Positions 1-7,159 of a stretch of 7,203 nt of DNA are shown piece after piece. Below the pieces are notes generated by a model. It had not been told where the DNA came from, did no database searches, and saw only the letters and a program-made list of their open reading frames with translations. The DNA comes from Prevotellaceae bacterium (GTDB lineage: Bacteria > Bacteroidota > Bacteroidia > Bacteroidales > UBA932): contig JAISSE010000317.1 in NCBI GenBank assembly GCA_031273285.1, positions 1-7,203 on the forward strand. Direction: 5' to 3'. Position 1 is the stretch's first letter. Each line of letters opens with the position of its first letter. Both the position numbers and the translations under genes were made by a program.

Positions 1-21
1 TTCATTCGCGGGTTCGTCCAT
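1..21 (-). CDS. Possible start of a truncated minus-strand gene
   Basis: An ATG at 21-19 opens a reading frame, MDEPANE, that runs off the left edge. It is preceded on the minus strand by AGGAG with an 8-nt gap, the best Shine-Dalgarno match in the window. It is co-directional with the four-gene operon and starts 237 nt past the prenyltransferase stop. Only seven codons are visible, so no family can be named and the frame could be chance. Shine-Dalgarno sites matter little in Bacteroidetes, which weakens the argument. Confidence 0.27.
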
Positions 22-50
22 AGACAGAACTCCTGCCCGCCTGAATCAGT

Positions 51-83
51 ATATCTCTCTGAAAGATATGGCTCGCAAAGAGA
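51..83 (-). promoter_or_regulatory. Weak candidate promoter and 5' leader hairpin for the left-edge gene
   Basis: On the minus strand TCTCTTTG (83-76) matches the Bacteroidetes -7 element TAnnTTTG except for one base. No TTTG or TTG lies at the usual 17-23 nt upstream. Just downstream, ATATCT and AGATAT (69-64 and 56-51) form a 6-bp stem with a 7-nt loop that would sit near the 5' end of a leader for the gene starting at 21. Both elements are short and could be chance. Confidence 0.18.
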
Positions 84-103
84 AAAACTGAAAGCAATTC
101 AGC

Positions 104-141
104 ACGCGGATGACGCAGATTTAGCGGATTTTCGCGGATAA
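104..141. repeat. Tandem GCGGAT-type short repeat
   Basis: Four near-identical hexamers follow one another with 3-4 nt spacers: GCGGAT at 106-111, GCAGAT at 115-120, GCGGAT at 124-129 and GCGGAT at 134-139. The period is 9-10 nt. I recognise this kind of string as a dispersed intergenic repeat in Bacteroidetes and some other environmental bacteria, from memory and not from a search. It has no coding sense in the surrounding frames. Confidence 0.6.
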
Positions 142-149
142 ACATAGCG

Positions 150-183
150 TAACCCCGCATTGTGCTTCGCCTGTACAGGGTTA
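150..183. repeat. TAACCC...GGGTTA stem-loop repeat
   Basis: TAACCC at 150-155 pairs with GGGTTA at 178-183. The stem extends inward with G157-C176 and A159-T174, interrupted by two mismatches. The 3' half contains the perfect palindrome CCTGTACAGG (170-179). It resembles an intergenic palindromic repeat I recall from Bacteroidetes in which the arm reads TAACCCCGCA on one side and TGCGGGGTTA on the other. If so, this copy has decayed on the 3' arm. It lies between the prenyltransferase stop and the left-edge frame and has no T-run, so it is not a canonical terminator. Confidence 0.5.
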
Positions 184-205
184 TTGACTGTGTCGAACTG
201 GCGTT

Positions 206-282
206 TTAACTATGAACTTTAAACCGCCAAACATCAGTTCGGTATAACCAATAACAGTTTATAGTTCATAGTTCATAGTTAA
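206..282. repeat. Inverted repeat at the 3' end of the prenyltransferase gene
   Basis: TTAACTATGAACT at 206-218 is the exact reverse complement of 270-282, giving a 13-bp A+T-rich stem with a loop of 51 nt. Within the loop TAAAC (220-224) can pair with GTTTA (257-261). The right arm overlaps the last codons of the prenyltransferase gene, so the end of that mRNA could fold into this structure. There is no T-run after the stem on the minus strand, so if it ends transcription or protects the 3' end it does so by some route other than classic intrinsic termination. Confidence 0.6.
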
Positions 283-1131
283 CAGAACATCCGTTATCGA
301 AAACACGGCATAGCCTACACTTGCGATTCCGTTCATAAGACCGAAAGCGGCACTGTGGCGGTTCGGATTTGTCGGAGAAACTATCGCGTGCTGGTATATC
401 AGCAGTCCGATAAAAACGGCGCAGCCTGCCCAGTAGAACAATCCCCTGTCGAATAAAAATCCTATCAATAAAGCCGTTGCTGCCGGTATGACGTGTATTG
501 CCGCCGACAGTATCACTGCATTTTTCACGCCTGCGGCAGCCGGAACGGAATGCAGTCTGTTTTCTCTGTCGAAATCACAATCGGGGAGAGCATAAAGAAT
601 ATCGAATCCGCCGACCCAAAATAGTACAAGCAATGACAGCAGCATTGCGACGGGCGCCAGTTCGCCGGTCAATGCGATATATGCCCCTGCCGGAGCTATT
701 CCCAGTGCTATTCCGAGTATAAAATGACAGAGGGCGGTGAACCGTTTCGTATAACTGTAGCCCAGCACCGTAAACAGCGCCACGAACGAGAGCCGGAAGG
801 CAAGCGCGTTGATGAACATCGTGGTTACGCAAAAGAGCAAACCGTTCACAATCACGAAAACAAGCGCGGTTTTCGGACTGATTATTCCCGCGGGGATTTC
901 TCTGTTTCGGGTTCGCAGATTTTTTTTGTCATATTTGCGGTCGATATATCTGTTGAAACCCATAGCCGCATTGCGGGCAAAAACCATGCACAACACAATC
1001 AGAAGCAGCACTCTCCACGGAAATTCGTTTGTCTGCATATCGTGCCATGCGTAAAAAAAACTTGTTACGGCAAAAGGCATCGCAAAAATCGTATGCGAAA
1101 ATTTCACAAAAGAAAAAAGATGTTTTATCAT
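259..1131 (-). CDS. UbiA-family polyprenyltransferase (MqnP/UbiA-like)
   Basis: A 290-residue integral membrane prenyltransferase that transfers a polyprenyl chain from its diphosphate to an aromatic acceptor in quinone synthesis. Both Mg-diphosphate motifs are intact: NRYIDRKYD (N60, D64, D68) and DILYALPDCDFDR (D177, D184, D188). The stretch from about residue 53 to 84, including NREIPAG, is typical of the UbiA-like group often annotated as 4-hydroxybenzoate polyprenyltransferase and linked in many bacteria to the futalosine menaquinone route (MqnP). Roughly eight to nine hydrophobic segments span the protein. The start is the ATG 17 nt after the yidC stop, with no strong ribosome binding site, consistent with operon translation. 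The final residues LTMNYEL are read from an intergenic-type heptamer repeat and probably do not belong to the ancestral protein. The family call is firm; the acceptor (futalosine-type, naphthoate or hydroxybenzoate) cannot be decided from sequence alone. Confidence 0.93.
   Translation of the reverse strand: MIKHLFSFVKFSHTIFAMPFAVTSFFYAWHDMQTNEFPWRVLLLIVLCMVFARNAAMGFNRYIDRKYDKKNLRTRNREIPAGIISPKTALVFVIVNGLLFCVTTMFINALAFRLSFVALFTVLGYSYTKRFTALCHFILGIALGIAPAGAYIALTGELAPVAMLLSLLVLFWVGGFDILYALPDCDFDRENRLHSVPAAAGVKNAVILSAAIHVIPAATALLIGFLFDRGLFYWAGCAVFIGLLIYQHAIVSPTNPNRHSAAFGLMNGIASVGYAVFSITDVLLTMNYEL
261..281. repeat. Three tandem heptamers ATAGTTC/ATAGTTC/ATAGTTA
   Basis: Positions 261-267, 268-274 and 275-281 are three head-to-tail copies of a 7-bp unit, the last with one change. 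On the minus strand the array reads TAACTAT GAACTAT GAACTAT. It lies inside the 3' end of the prenyltransferase gene and contributes most of that protein's last residues. A further single unit in the opposite orientation is at 208-217. Confidence 0.75.
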
Positions 1132-1148
1132 CCGATGATTGACAATCG

Positions 1149-3083
1149 TTACTTCTTTTTACGGTTTTTTTCCTGCTGCTTTTTCAGACGTTCCAGCTCG
1201 CGCTGTTTCTGCATCAGCCGTTCGGTGAACGACATTTTTTTCTTTTTCTTTGCAGAATCACCCTGTTGAGCCGCCCGTGCGTTCAGCTTTTTCAGCAGTT
1301 CCGCTTCGTTGACAAAATATTTGCGTATAATCAGATTCTGTATCAGCGTTATCAGGTTCGACACGAAATAGTAATACGTCAGTCCGCTCGAATAATTGTT
1401 GAAAAATGCAAGCATGAAAATCGGCATGACGTATATCATCATCATGTTCATCTGCTTCATCTGGGAGTTCACGCCTCCCTGCTGGGACATCATTATTTTC
1501 GACGAAAGTATCATCGACACAGCCATCAGCAGAGTGAACAGGCTGACATGGCTGCCGTAGAACGGTATCGAAAACGGCAGTTCCAGAATCGAATCGTATG
1601 CCGAAAGGTCGTCCGCCCAGAGGAAATTCTTTTGCCGCAATTCGAACGACGAAGGGAAAAATCGGAACAGGGCAATAAATATCGGCAACTGCAAAAGGCT
1701 TGGCAAACAGCCGCCCAACATGCTTACGCCGGTTTTTTTGTACAAAGCCATGATTTCCTGCTGTTTTTTCATTGCATCTTTCGAATCGGGATACTTCGCG
1801 CCTATTTTATCTATTTCCGGTTTCAGAACTCTCATTTTTGCCGACGAAAGATATGATTTCCATGTCAGGGGCATCAGCAGTATTTTGATAATAAGAGTCA
1901 GCAACAGTATCACCAGACCGAAACTGACGATATAGTCTTGCAGGAAATTCACCACCGGAATCACCACAAACCGGTTGATGACGCCGATAAGCGGACCTAC
2001 CAGGACAAACGTATCGCCCAGAGGGATAATCTTCTCAAACGAATGTCCGTACGAGCGTAATGTACTGAAATGATTAGGCAAAAAATAAAATTCCAGCGGG
2101 ATACGGTCGTTTTTCTTGCTGTTGAACTCCATTTGAAGATTTGCTTCGATGGTTTTCAGCAGTTTTTCGGGATTATCTTCGGGATATGGAATGCTGCTCA
2201 GTTTGTTGTTGATGGAACCGCCGGTATAGATTACAGCCGAAAAGAAATGCTGCTTGAAGTTTATCCATTCCAGCTTGGTTTTAATATCTTCGGAAGCCTT
2301 TTCCGCAGCGGTAATATCTTTGATGGACGTTTCGCCCGGATATTTGTATGCAATGTTGGTGTAGTTGTTTTCGTTGGTAAATCCTTTTTCCTGCTGCGAA
2401 AAGTTCAGTTTCCAGTTCACGTCCACAGTGGTAGCCCTCGGGTCGATATATTTGTCCATGCCCGAAAAATTAACATCGAGGGCGACATTGTATCTGTCCC
2501 TGTAAAGCGTATAAACGAACTCGACGTACGCAACCGAATCGGCGTACAGTCTGAACGGAACAGTCAGAGAATCGGAATCCACGCGCATATTCCGCTCCCG
2601 TATGACGGGTTCGAAATAGAACGCCGAAGTTTTTATGTTTTGCGTGTTTGAATACCATTCCAGCGAAAAATCGTTCGCATCGCCGTAAAACAGTTTCAGC
2701 GGATTTTCGTTGCCCGCCTTGAAATCGTTGTAATTTTGATAATCCTTAAATTCCACCGACCAGATACGTCCGCCTTTGTTCGAGAACGTTACGATGAGTT
2801 TGTCGTTTTCGACGGTATACAGTTCTTCCGTACCGACGAGCGACGAAGCCATCAGTTCTCCGAGATTTTCTACTGCAATATTCTGCAGGCGTGCCTGTTT
2901 CAGGCTGTCGGGTTCCGTTTCTTCCGGTTTTATTTCTTCCCGCACCCGTTCGATTTTTGCCAGCGAGTCGTGTATTCTTTGTCTTTCCTTGTTGTATGTT
3001 TCCGTAGTTTTGGCGTTCCACCACATGTAACCGCCCAGTATGGCAGCGATTAACAAAAGTCCGATACCGGTATTTTTATCCAT
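1149..3083 (-). CDS. yidC: Membrane protein insertase YidC
   Basis: A 644-residue Oxa1/YidC/Alb3 insertase that places and folds inner-membrane proteins, alone or with SecYEG. The layout is that of Gram-negative YidC: an N-terminal membrane anchor (residues 6-22), a charged linker, a large periplasmic domain (about 85-350), then the conserved five-helix core from about 355 to 590. The core includes the cytoplasmic helical hairpin (about 410-453) and the GGCLPSLLQLPIFIALFRF segment (457-475). The groove position that is Arg in E. coli is Lys400 here (LTLIIKILLMPL), as I recall for Bacteroidetes homologues. The tail (609-644) is strongly basic, with KKKKK at 612-616 and RKKK at the end, suited to ribosome contact. 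The gene starts 39 nt after pyrG, the leader lacks a Shine-Dalgarno match, and no terminator or promoter is evident in the gap. It is not in the rpmH-rnpA-yidC setting common elsewhere. Confidence 0.98.
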   Translation of the reverse strand: MDKNTGIGLLLIAAILGGYMWWNAKTTETYNKERQRIHDSLAKIERVREEIKPEETEPDSLKQARLQNIAVENLGELMASSLVGTEELYTVENDKLIVTFSNKGGRIWSVEFKDYQNYNDFKAGNENPLKLFYGDANDFSLEWYSNTQNIKTSAFYFEPVIRERNMRVDSDSLTVPFRLYADSVAYVEFVYTLYRDRYNVALDVNFSGMDKYIDPRATTVDVNWKLNFSQQEKGFTNENNYTNIAYKYPGETSIKDITAAEKASEDIKTKLEWINFKQHFFSAVIYTGGSINNKLSSIPYPEDNPEKLLKTIEANLQMEFNSKKNDRIPLEFYFLPNHFSTLRSYGHSFEKIIPLGDTFVLVGPLIGVINRFVVIPVVNFLQDYIVSFGLVILLLTLIIKILLMPLTWKSYLSSAKMRVLKPEIDKIGAKYPDSKDAMKKQQEIMALYKKTGVSMLGGCLPSLLQLPIFIALFRFFPSSFELRQKNFLWADDLSAYDSILELPFSIPFYGSHVSLFTLLMAVSMILSSKIMMSQQGGVNSQMKQMNMMMIYVMPIFMLAFFNNYSSGLTYYYFVSNLITLIQNLIIRKYFVNEAELLKKLNARAAQQGDSAKKKKKMSFTERLMQKQRELERLKKQQEKNRKKK

Positions 3084-3122
3084 CTATACTATAATTCTAT
3101 ATTTCTGTAATTTTTTAACATT

Positions 3123-4766
3123 TCATTCCGATTGTTGTACAAGGTCTTGTTTTTGTGTCATGGCAGCTTTGACAAAAGACACGAAAAGAGGGTGAGGATT
3201 AAGGACTGTGCTTTTGTATTCGGGGTGAAACTGAACTCCTATAAACCATTTATGTGAAGGGATTTCAACAATTTCCACGAGATTGGTTGCCGGATTGCGT
3301 CCGACTGCCGTCATGCCGTTTTTTTCCAGTTCGGGAAGATATTTGTTGTTTAATTCGTAACGGTGTCGGTGCCTTTCGGATATTTCGACGGATTTATATG
3401 CTTCGAAAACTTTGGAATTTTTATCCAGAACGCATGAGTATGCGCCCAGACGCATTGTGCCGCCCTTGTCCGTAACGTATTTCTGTTCTTCCATCAGGTC
3501 GATGACGGGAGCAGGCGTTTTGATGTCTATTTCGGTGGTATTCGCCTTTTTCAGTCCCAGCACGTTACGTGCAAACTCAATCACGGAGCATTGCATCCCC
3601 AGGCATATTCCGAGGAACGGAACATTGTTTTCCCTTGCATATTTCACCGCGCTGACTTTTCCGTCCACACCCCGTTCTCCGAATCCGGGCGCCACGACAA
3701 TGCCCCGGACTTCGCTGAACAGGCTGTCTGCGTTTTCGTCCGTAATCAGTTCCGAATTGAGCATCTCCAGCTTGACTTTCACCCTGTTGGCGGCTCCCGC
3801 ATGTATAAATGCTTCCGATATTGACTTGTACGCATCCGGCAGGGCGGTATATTTGCCGACAAGGACAATCTTCACTTCGGATTCGGGCTGTTTCAGTTTC
3901 GAAATAAAATCGGTCCATTCGCCCATTTCTATTTTTGAAGATTCGTTTGCCGAATATCCGAGTTTGCGCAAAACCGTCCGGTCAAGACCTTCCTTCTGCA
4001 TAAGCACGGGGACTTCGTATATCGACGCAACGTCAATGGATTCGATGACGCAATCCTGCTCGACGTTACAAAAACGCGCCACTTTGTTGCGAATATCCTC
4101 GCCGAGATTTTTTTCGGTACGCAGCACAAGTATATCCGGCTGAACTCCGGCTTCCAGCAGCGATTTGACGGAGTGCTGCGTGGGTTTTGTCTTCAGCTCG
4201 CCGGCAGCCGACAGATATGGCACCAGAGTGAGATGTATCACCAGCGAATTGCTTGCGCCCAGCTCGTATTTCAGCTGTCGAACCGATTCGATATAGGGCA
4301 GGGATTCGATGTCGCCCACCGTACCGCCTATTTCGGTAATCACCACATCGAACTTGTTTTTCGAGCCGAGGAGTTTGATTCTGTATTTTATCTCGTCGGT
4401 GATATGCGGGATGACCTGAACCGTTTTGCCGAGAAATTCGCCTTTCCGTTCCTTGTTGATTACCGACTGGTAGATTCTTCCTGTGGTAACATTGTTTGCC
4501 TGGGTTGTGTGGATATTCAGGAAACGTTCGTAATGTCCCAAATCCAGATCGGTTTCGGCGCCGTCTTCCGTCACATAACATTCGCCGTGTTCGTAAGGAT
4601 TCAGCGTACCCGGATCGACATTGAGATACGGATCGAGTTTCTGTATCGTAACACTGTAACCGCGCGCCTGAAGCAATTTGGCTAACGACGCCGATATGAT
4701 ACCTTTACCTAACGAAGATGTTACTCCGCCCGTAACAAAAATATATTTCGCTGTTTGAGTCTGCAT
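3123..4766 (-). CDS. pyrG: CTP synthase (glutamine-hydrolysing)
   Basis: A 547-residue cytosolic enzyme making CTP from UTP, ATP and glutamine (EC 6.3.4.2), the last step of pyrimidine nucleotide synthesis. The N-terminal amidoligase domain (about 1-270) carries the P-loop SSLGKG (17-22, K21), the [15 protein letters not shown] segment (68-82) and [13 protein letters not shown] (143-155). KTKPTQ (192-197) matches the UTP and CTP-feedback site. The class I glutaminase domain (about 298-535) has the oxyanion region GFGERG (361-366), nucleophile Cys388 in GICLGMQ, and His514/Glu516 in FHPEYKS. All catalytic residues are present and the length is normal. The start ATG is 13 nt after the stop of the DUF349 gene, so the two are almost certainly co-transcribed. 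The stop is TGA, whereas the other three genes use TAA. Confidence 0.99.
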   Translation of the reverse strand: MQTQTAKYIFVTGGVTSSLGKGIISASLAKLLQARGYSVTIQKLDPYLNVDPGTLNPYEHGECYVTEDGAETDLDLGHYERFLNIHTTQANNVTTGRIYQSVINKERKGEFLGKTVQVIPHITDEIKYRIKLLGSKNKFDVVITEIGGTVGDIESLPYIESVRQLKYELGASNSLVIHLTLVPYLSAAGELKTKPTQHSVKSLLEAGVQPDILVLRTEKNLGEDIRNKVARFCNVEQDCVIESIDVASIYEVPVLMQKEGLDRTVLRKLGYSANESSKIEMGEWTDFISKLKQPESEVKIVLVGKYTALPDAYKSISEAFIHAGAANRVKVKLEMLNSELITDENADSLFSEVRGIVVAPGFGERGVDGKVSAVKYARENNVPFLGICLGMQCSVIEFARNVLGLKKANTTEIDIKTPAPVIDLMEEQKYVTDKGGTMRLGAYSCVLDKNSKVFEAYKSVEISERHRHRYELNNKYLPELEKNGMTAVGRNPATNLVEIVEIPSHKWFIGVQFHPEYKSTVLNPHPLFVSFVKAAMTQKQDLVQQSE

Positions 4767-4779
4767 ATGTAATGTGCTT

Positions 4780-6657
4780 TTATTCCGATGCCTGATCTAT
4801 GCGTTTTATCTGTTCTTCCATTCCGCGTATTTCTTCCCTTGTCGCCTCGATTTTTTTACGGATGCCGGCAATCAGGGAATCCGCGTTTTTCGAACTTGCG
4901 AAGAATCCCATATTGTTCTCCAGCAAAGCTATTTCGTTTTCCAGTTTCACAATATGTCCGAAAAGCTGTTCGCGTTCGCTTGCGGGCGGTCTGCTGTACG
5001 GTCTGTTTGCGTATGTTTCCGTTTTGTTCGTCCTGAAAGGTTTATTGCGCGGACTGTCGGAAATATTCGACGCCTTGTATTTCTCGTCCATAAGCGTCGA
5101 AAAACGTTCCTGGATTTTTTCTTTTTTCCTGATCGGCACAAAACCGATATCGTTCCAGCGCTTGCGGAACTGTTGCAAAATTTTAATATTCGCGGCGCTG
5201 TTTTTGCCCGGCACAAAATTTTCCAGTTCGGCGATAAGAGCCTCTTTTTCTTTCAGATTCTCCTTGAAATTGGCGGGCAATTCTTTGGGATTGTTCGCAA
5301 AATATTCGGATTTGCGCTTGAAAAAAACATTGCAGGCTTCCCGAAATTCGTGCCACAAAGGGTTTGAATACTTGCGATTAACGGGACCAATCTGTTGCCA
5401 CTGCTTTTGCAGTCCGATCAGCGCCTCCGTTGTTTCCTTCCAGTTGTCGCTGCTGCTGAGAGCGCGGGCTTGCTCGCACAATTCCTTTTTCAGCAGAAAA
5501 TTCGCGTTCTCTTCCTGTTTATGCGTCCTGTAGTAGGTTCGCCGTTTGTTGAAAAATTCGTCCTTGGGTTTTTTAAATCGGGCATAAATCTCGTCGTTTT
5601 CCTTTTTCGGCACGAAACCTACAGCCTGCCATTCTTCGAGTATTGCCGAAAACTCTTCGGAAGCTTTCTGCCACTCTTTCATCGTCGCAATCGGCTTTTG
5701 ATTCAGTTTCTCCAAACGTTCGCACAAATCGACTTTCATCTGTATATTGTGCTGGCGTTCCTGTTTCAGCTGGTCGAAATATGCCTGATGTTTTTTATTC
5801 AGTTTATACGACGCATCTTTGAAACGCTCCCAGACCGGTTCTCTCTGTTCGCGGGGTACGGGTCCGATTTCGCGCCACGCATCGTGATACAGCTGCAACT
5901 GGGCAAAAGCCTCAACCACCGACGGATATTCCATCAAAGCCTCCGCCTCGCGGATAAGCTCGTTTTTCGCTTCCAGATTGCGTTTCAGATCCAGATCGCG
6001 CAGTTCTCTGTTAATCTTGACATAATCGTAGAACTTTTCCACATTGTAATGCCAGGTATCCCAAAGATCTTTCACATGATTCTGCGGCACCTGAGCGATC
6101 TCTTTCCAGCGATTCTGAATATCATGGAACTTCTGAAAAGTGATATCCAAATTTTCCTCTTCCCGAATCAATACTTTGAGTTCCTCGATAATAGCAAGTT
6201 TCTGCCTGTAGTTTTCTTCCTTCTGACTTTCGGAGTTACGGGTATGTTCGGATCGTTTCTCTTTGTATTTGTCCAGATATTTCCGGAATTCCTCCTCAAT
6301 CGGGTCAAAGACGTATCCGTCATCCGATTCGTCGGTTTCGTAATCTTCGTCTTCCGACGAGCCGTGCGAATCATGCGAATCCCTGTAAAAGGCGGTTTTT
6401 ATCGCTTCCACATCTTTTCTTGTCCGTTCGACCGGAAAATTGTCGACAAGAGCTTTGAGTTCGTCAAGCAAACCCTGCTGCGACATCAAAGAATAATTTT
6501 TCACAACGGAAATTTCATTTTCCGAAGCGTTTTCTTCGCCCAAATTCAATTCTTCGGTCCCGTAAGACTCTGTTTGCGATTCCGCAGATACAACGTTTTC
6601 TTTCACTCCAACATTCGTTTCGTTTTCAATAACCTTGTCTTTTTCATCTGTTTTCAT
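4780..6657 (-). CDS. DUF349-repeat protein, function unknown
   Basis: A soluble, highly charged protein of 625 residues made mainly of five DUF349 repeats. Each repeat has a W-x-x-[IV]-[GA]-x-V core: W184, W261, W343, W420 and W501 (from the ATG at 6657), a period of 77-82 residues. Before the repeats are an acidic N-terminus and an Asp/Ser/Glu-rich segment (about 93-114). After them comes a polar linker, then a predicted coiled coil (about 561-623). No signal peptide, membrane segment or catalytic motif is visible. It is the first gene of the probable operon with pyrG and yidC. Two in-frame ATGs are possible: 6663 and 6657. I prefer 6657 because GGAA lies 6 nt upstream of it but abuts the other. 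The architecture, long helical repeats plus coiled coil, suggests a scaffold or nucleic-acid/ribosome-associated role; that is inference only. Confidence 0.93.
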   Translation of the reverse strand: MKTDEKDKVIENETNVGVKENVVSAESQTESYGTEELNLGEENASENEISVVKNYSLMSQQGLLDELKALVDNFPVERTRKDVEAIKTAFYRDSHDSHGSSEDEDYETDESDDGYVFDPIEEEFRKYLDKYKEKRSEHTRNSESQKEENYRQKLAIIEELKVLIREEENLDITFQKFHDIQNRWKEIAQVPQNHVKDLWDTWHYNVEKFYDYVKINRELRDLDLKRNLEAKNELIREAEALMEYPSVVEAFAQLQLYHDAWREIGPVPREQREPVWERFKDASYKLNKKHQAYFDQLKQERQHNIQMKVDLCERLEKLNQKPIATMKEWQKASEEFSAILEEWQAVGFVPKKENDEIYARFKKPKDEFFNKRRTYYRTHKQEENANFLLKKELCEQARALSSSDNWKETTEALIGLQKQWQQIGPVNRKYSNPLWHEFREACNVFFKRKSEYFANNPKELPANFKENLKEKEALIAELENFVPGKNSAANIKILQQFRKRWNDIGFVPIRKKEKIQERFSTLMDEKYKASNISDSPRNKPFRTNKTETYANRPYSRPPASEREQLFGHIVKLENEIALLENNMGFFASSKNADSLIAGIRKKIEATREEIRGMEEQIKRIDQASE

Positions 6658-6717
6658 AATCATTTCCGATTTTTGGCAATTATACCTGAAACCCCGGATT
6701 TATTTCCGACGCAACGG

Positions 6718-6746
6718 CAAATATAAACATATTTTTGAAGATAAAA
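6718..6746 (-). promoter_or_regulatory. Bacteroidetes-type promoter for the DUF349-pyrG-yidC-ubiA operon
   Basis: On the minus strand TATATTTG (6725-6718) matches the -7 consensus TAnnTTTG perfectly. TTTT (6746-6743) lies 17 nt upstream in place of the TTTG -33 element, a three-of-four match. Transcription would start near 6711, giving a leader of about 50 nt. The element is the right distance and orientation for the first gene, and no comparable promoter is seen in the gaps between the later genes. Confidence 0.6.
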
Positions 6747-6775
6747 CATATTTATTGCATTTTGATAACTAAATT

Positions 6776-6813
6776 AGGGAATTATGATGTGAAATTATCG
6801 GCGTTTATTCCCT
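6776..6813. repeat. 7-bp inverted repeat upstream of the operon promoter
   Basis: AGGGAAT (6776-6782) and ATTCCCT (6807-6813) are perfect inverted copies separated by 24 nt. They lie 30-67 nt upstream of the proposed -33 element, a position where an activator or repressor could bind. A 7-bp match at this spacing could also be chance. Confidence 0.35.
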
Positions 6814-6815
6814 GC

Positions 6816-6852
6816 CGGTCGACCGAAAAATCGAATTTTAACCGAAAATTCG
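6816..6852. repeat. Palindrome plus stem-loop, terminator-like on the minus strand
   Basis: CGGTCGACCG (6816-6825) is a perfect 10-bp palindrome. Next to it CGAATTTT (6832-6839) and AAAATTCG (6845-6852) form an 8-bp stem with a 5-nt loop. Read on the minus strand the stem is followed by ATTTTTC, so it could be a weak intrinsic terminator for a gene further right. The stem has only two G-C pairs, so it is weak. The block also contains an 11-of-12 direct repeat, ACCGAAAAATCG (6822-6833) and ACCGAAAATTCG (6841-6852), which could instead be a protein-binding site. Confidence 0.35.
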
Positions 6853-6954
6853 TAAAGATTGTTCGGGAGAGTTCGCAAAGGTCATGTAGGGGCAAGGGTG
6901 CTTTTGACTGCGTCGATTTCATCTGTTTATTATTGAATCCTCCGCCGCAATATT

Positions 6955-7011
6955 GTAGAGACGGGGCATGCCGCGTCTCCTTAGCGACATTGCGAGACCC
7001 TGTATCGCAGG
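6955..7011. repeat. GAGACG palindromic repeat with adjoining hairpin
   Basis: Positions 6958-6979 form a 22-bp palindrome, GAGACG at one end and CGTCTC at the other around a central GGCATGCC, with a single G-G mismatch (6964/6973). A second hairpin follows: TGCGA (6991-6995) and TCGCA (7005-7009) with a 9-nt loop. I recognise the GTAGAGACG...CGTCTC form as a widely dispersed intergenic repeat in Bacteroidetes and cyanobacteria, from memory. On transcription it would fold stably on either strand. Confidence 0.65.
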
Positions 7012-7058
7012 CAACAAACAAGGAATAATGACGAGATGCTGTGTCAAAAGTCTATTTC

Positions 7059-7159
7059 AACACAAAGGGCACAAAGTGTATCACAAAGGGCACAAAGTTT
7101 ATATCGCAGACACTAACCCCTTTGTGAACTTTGTGCAAACCCTTTGTGAACTTTGTGTT
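7059..7159. repeat. CACAAAG/CTTTGTG inverted tandem array
   Basis: Four CACAAAG heptamers in two pairs (7061-7076 and 7082-7097, each pair joined by GG) are followed after 22 nt by four CTTTGTG heptamers in two pairs (7120-7135 and 7142-7157, each joined by AA). The left half therefore pairs with the right half, giving an interrupted stem of about 40 nt per arm over a short loop. The repeat period is 21-22 nt, two helical turns. Similar CACAAAG strings are, to my memory, dispersed between genes in several Bacteroidetes genomes. No coding role is apparent. Confidence 0.75.

Noticed and set aside
1132..1148. GATTGTCAATC inverted repeat between yidC and the prenyltransferase gene as a terminator
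   Set aside because: The arms are 5 bp with a 1-nt centre, too tight to fold as a hairpin, and no T-run follows.
3084..3122. Separate promoter for yidC in the pyrG-yidC gap
   Set aside because: The 39 nt are A+T-rich but contain no TAnnTTTG element on the minus strand.
5395..6726. Long plus-strand open frame of 443 codons opposite the DUF349 gene
   Set aside because: It is antisense to a protein with five clear DUF349 repeats; its Phe-rich translation is what the complement of Lys/Glu-rich coding sequence gives.
6730..6737. Plus-strand TATTTTTG, a match to the Bacteroidetes -7 element
   Set aside because: No TTTG-like -33 element at the right distance and no credible plus-strand gene downstream; expected by chance in A+T-rich DNA.
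6735..7028. Plus-strand open frame of 97 codons
   Set aside because: Its C-terminal third is a translation of the GAGACG/CCTGTATCGCAGG repeat block, the rest shows no motif, and it overlaps the operon promoter region. I regard it as a repeat-encoded spurious frame.
7061..7157. CRISPR array
   Set aside because: The units are 7-16 nt, half are inverted, and the gaps of 5-22 nt are not unique spacers of CRISPR size. No cas gene is present.
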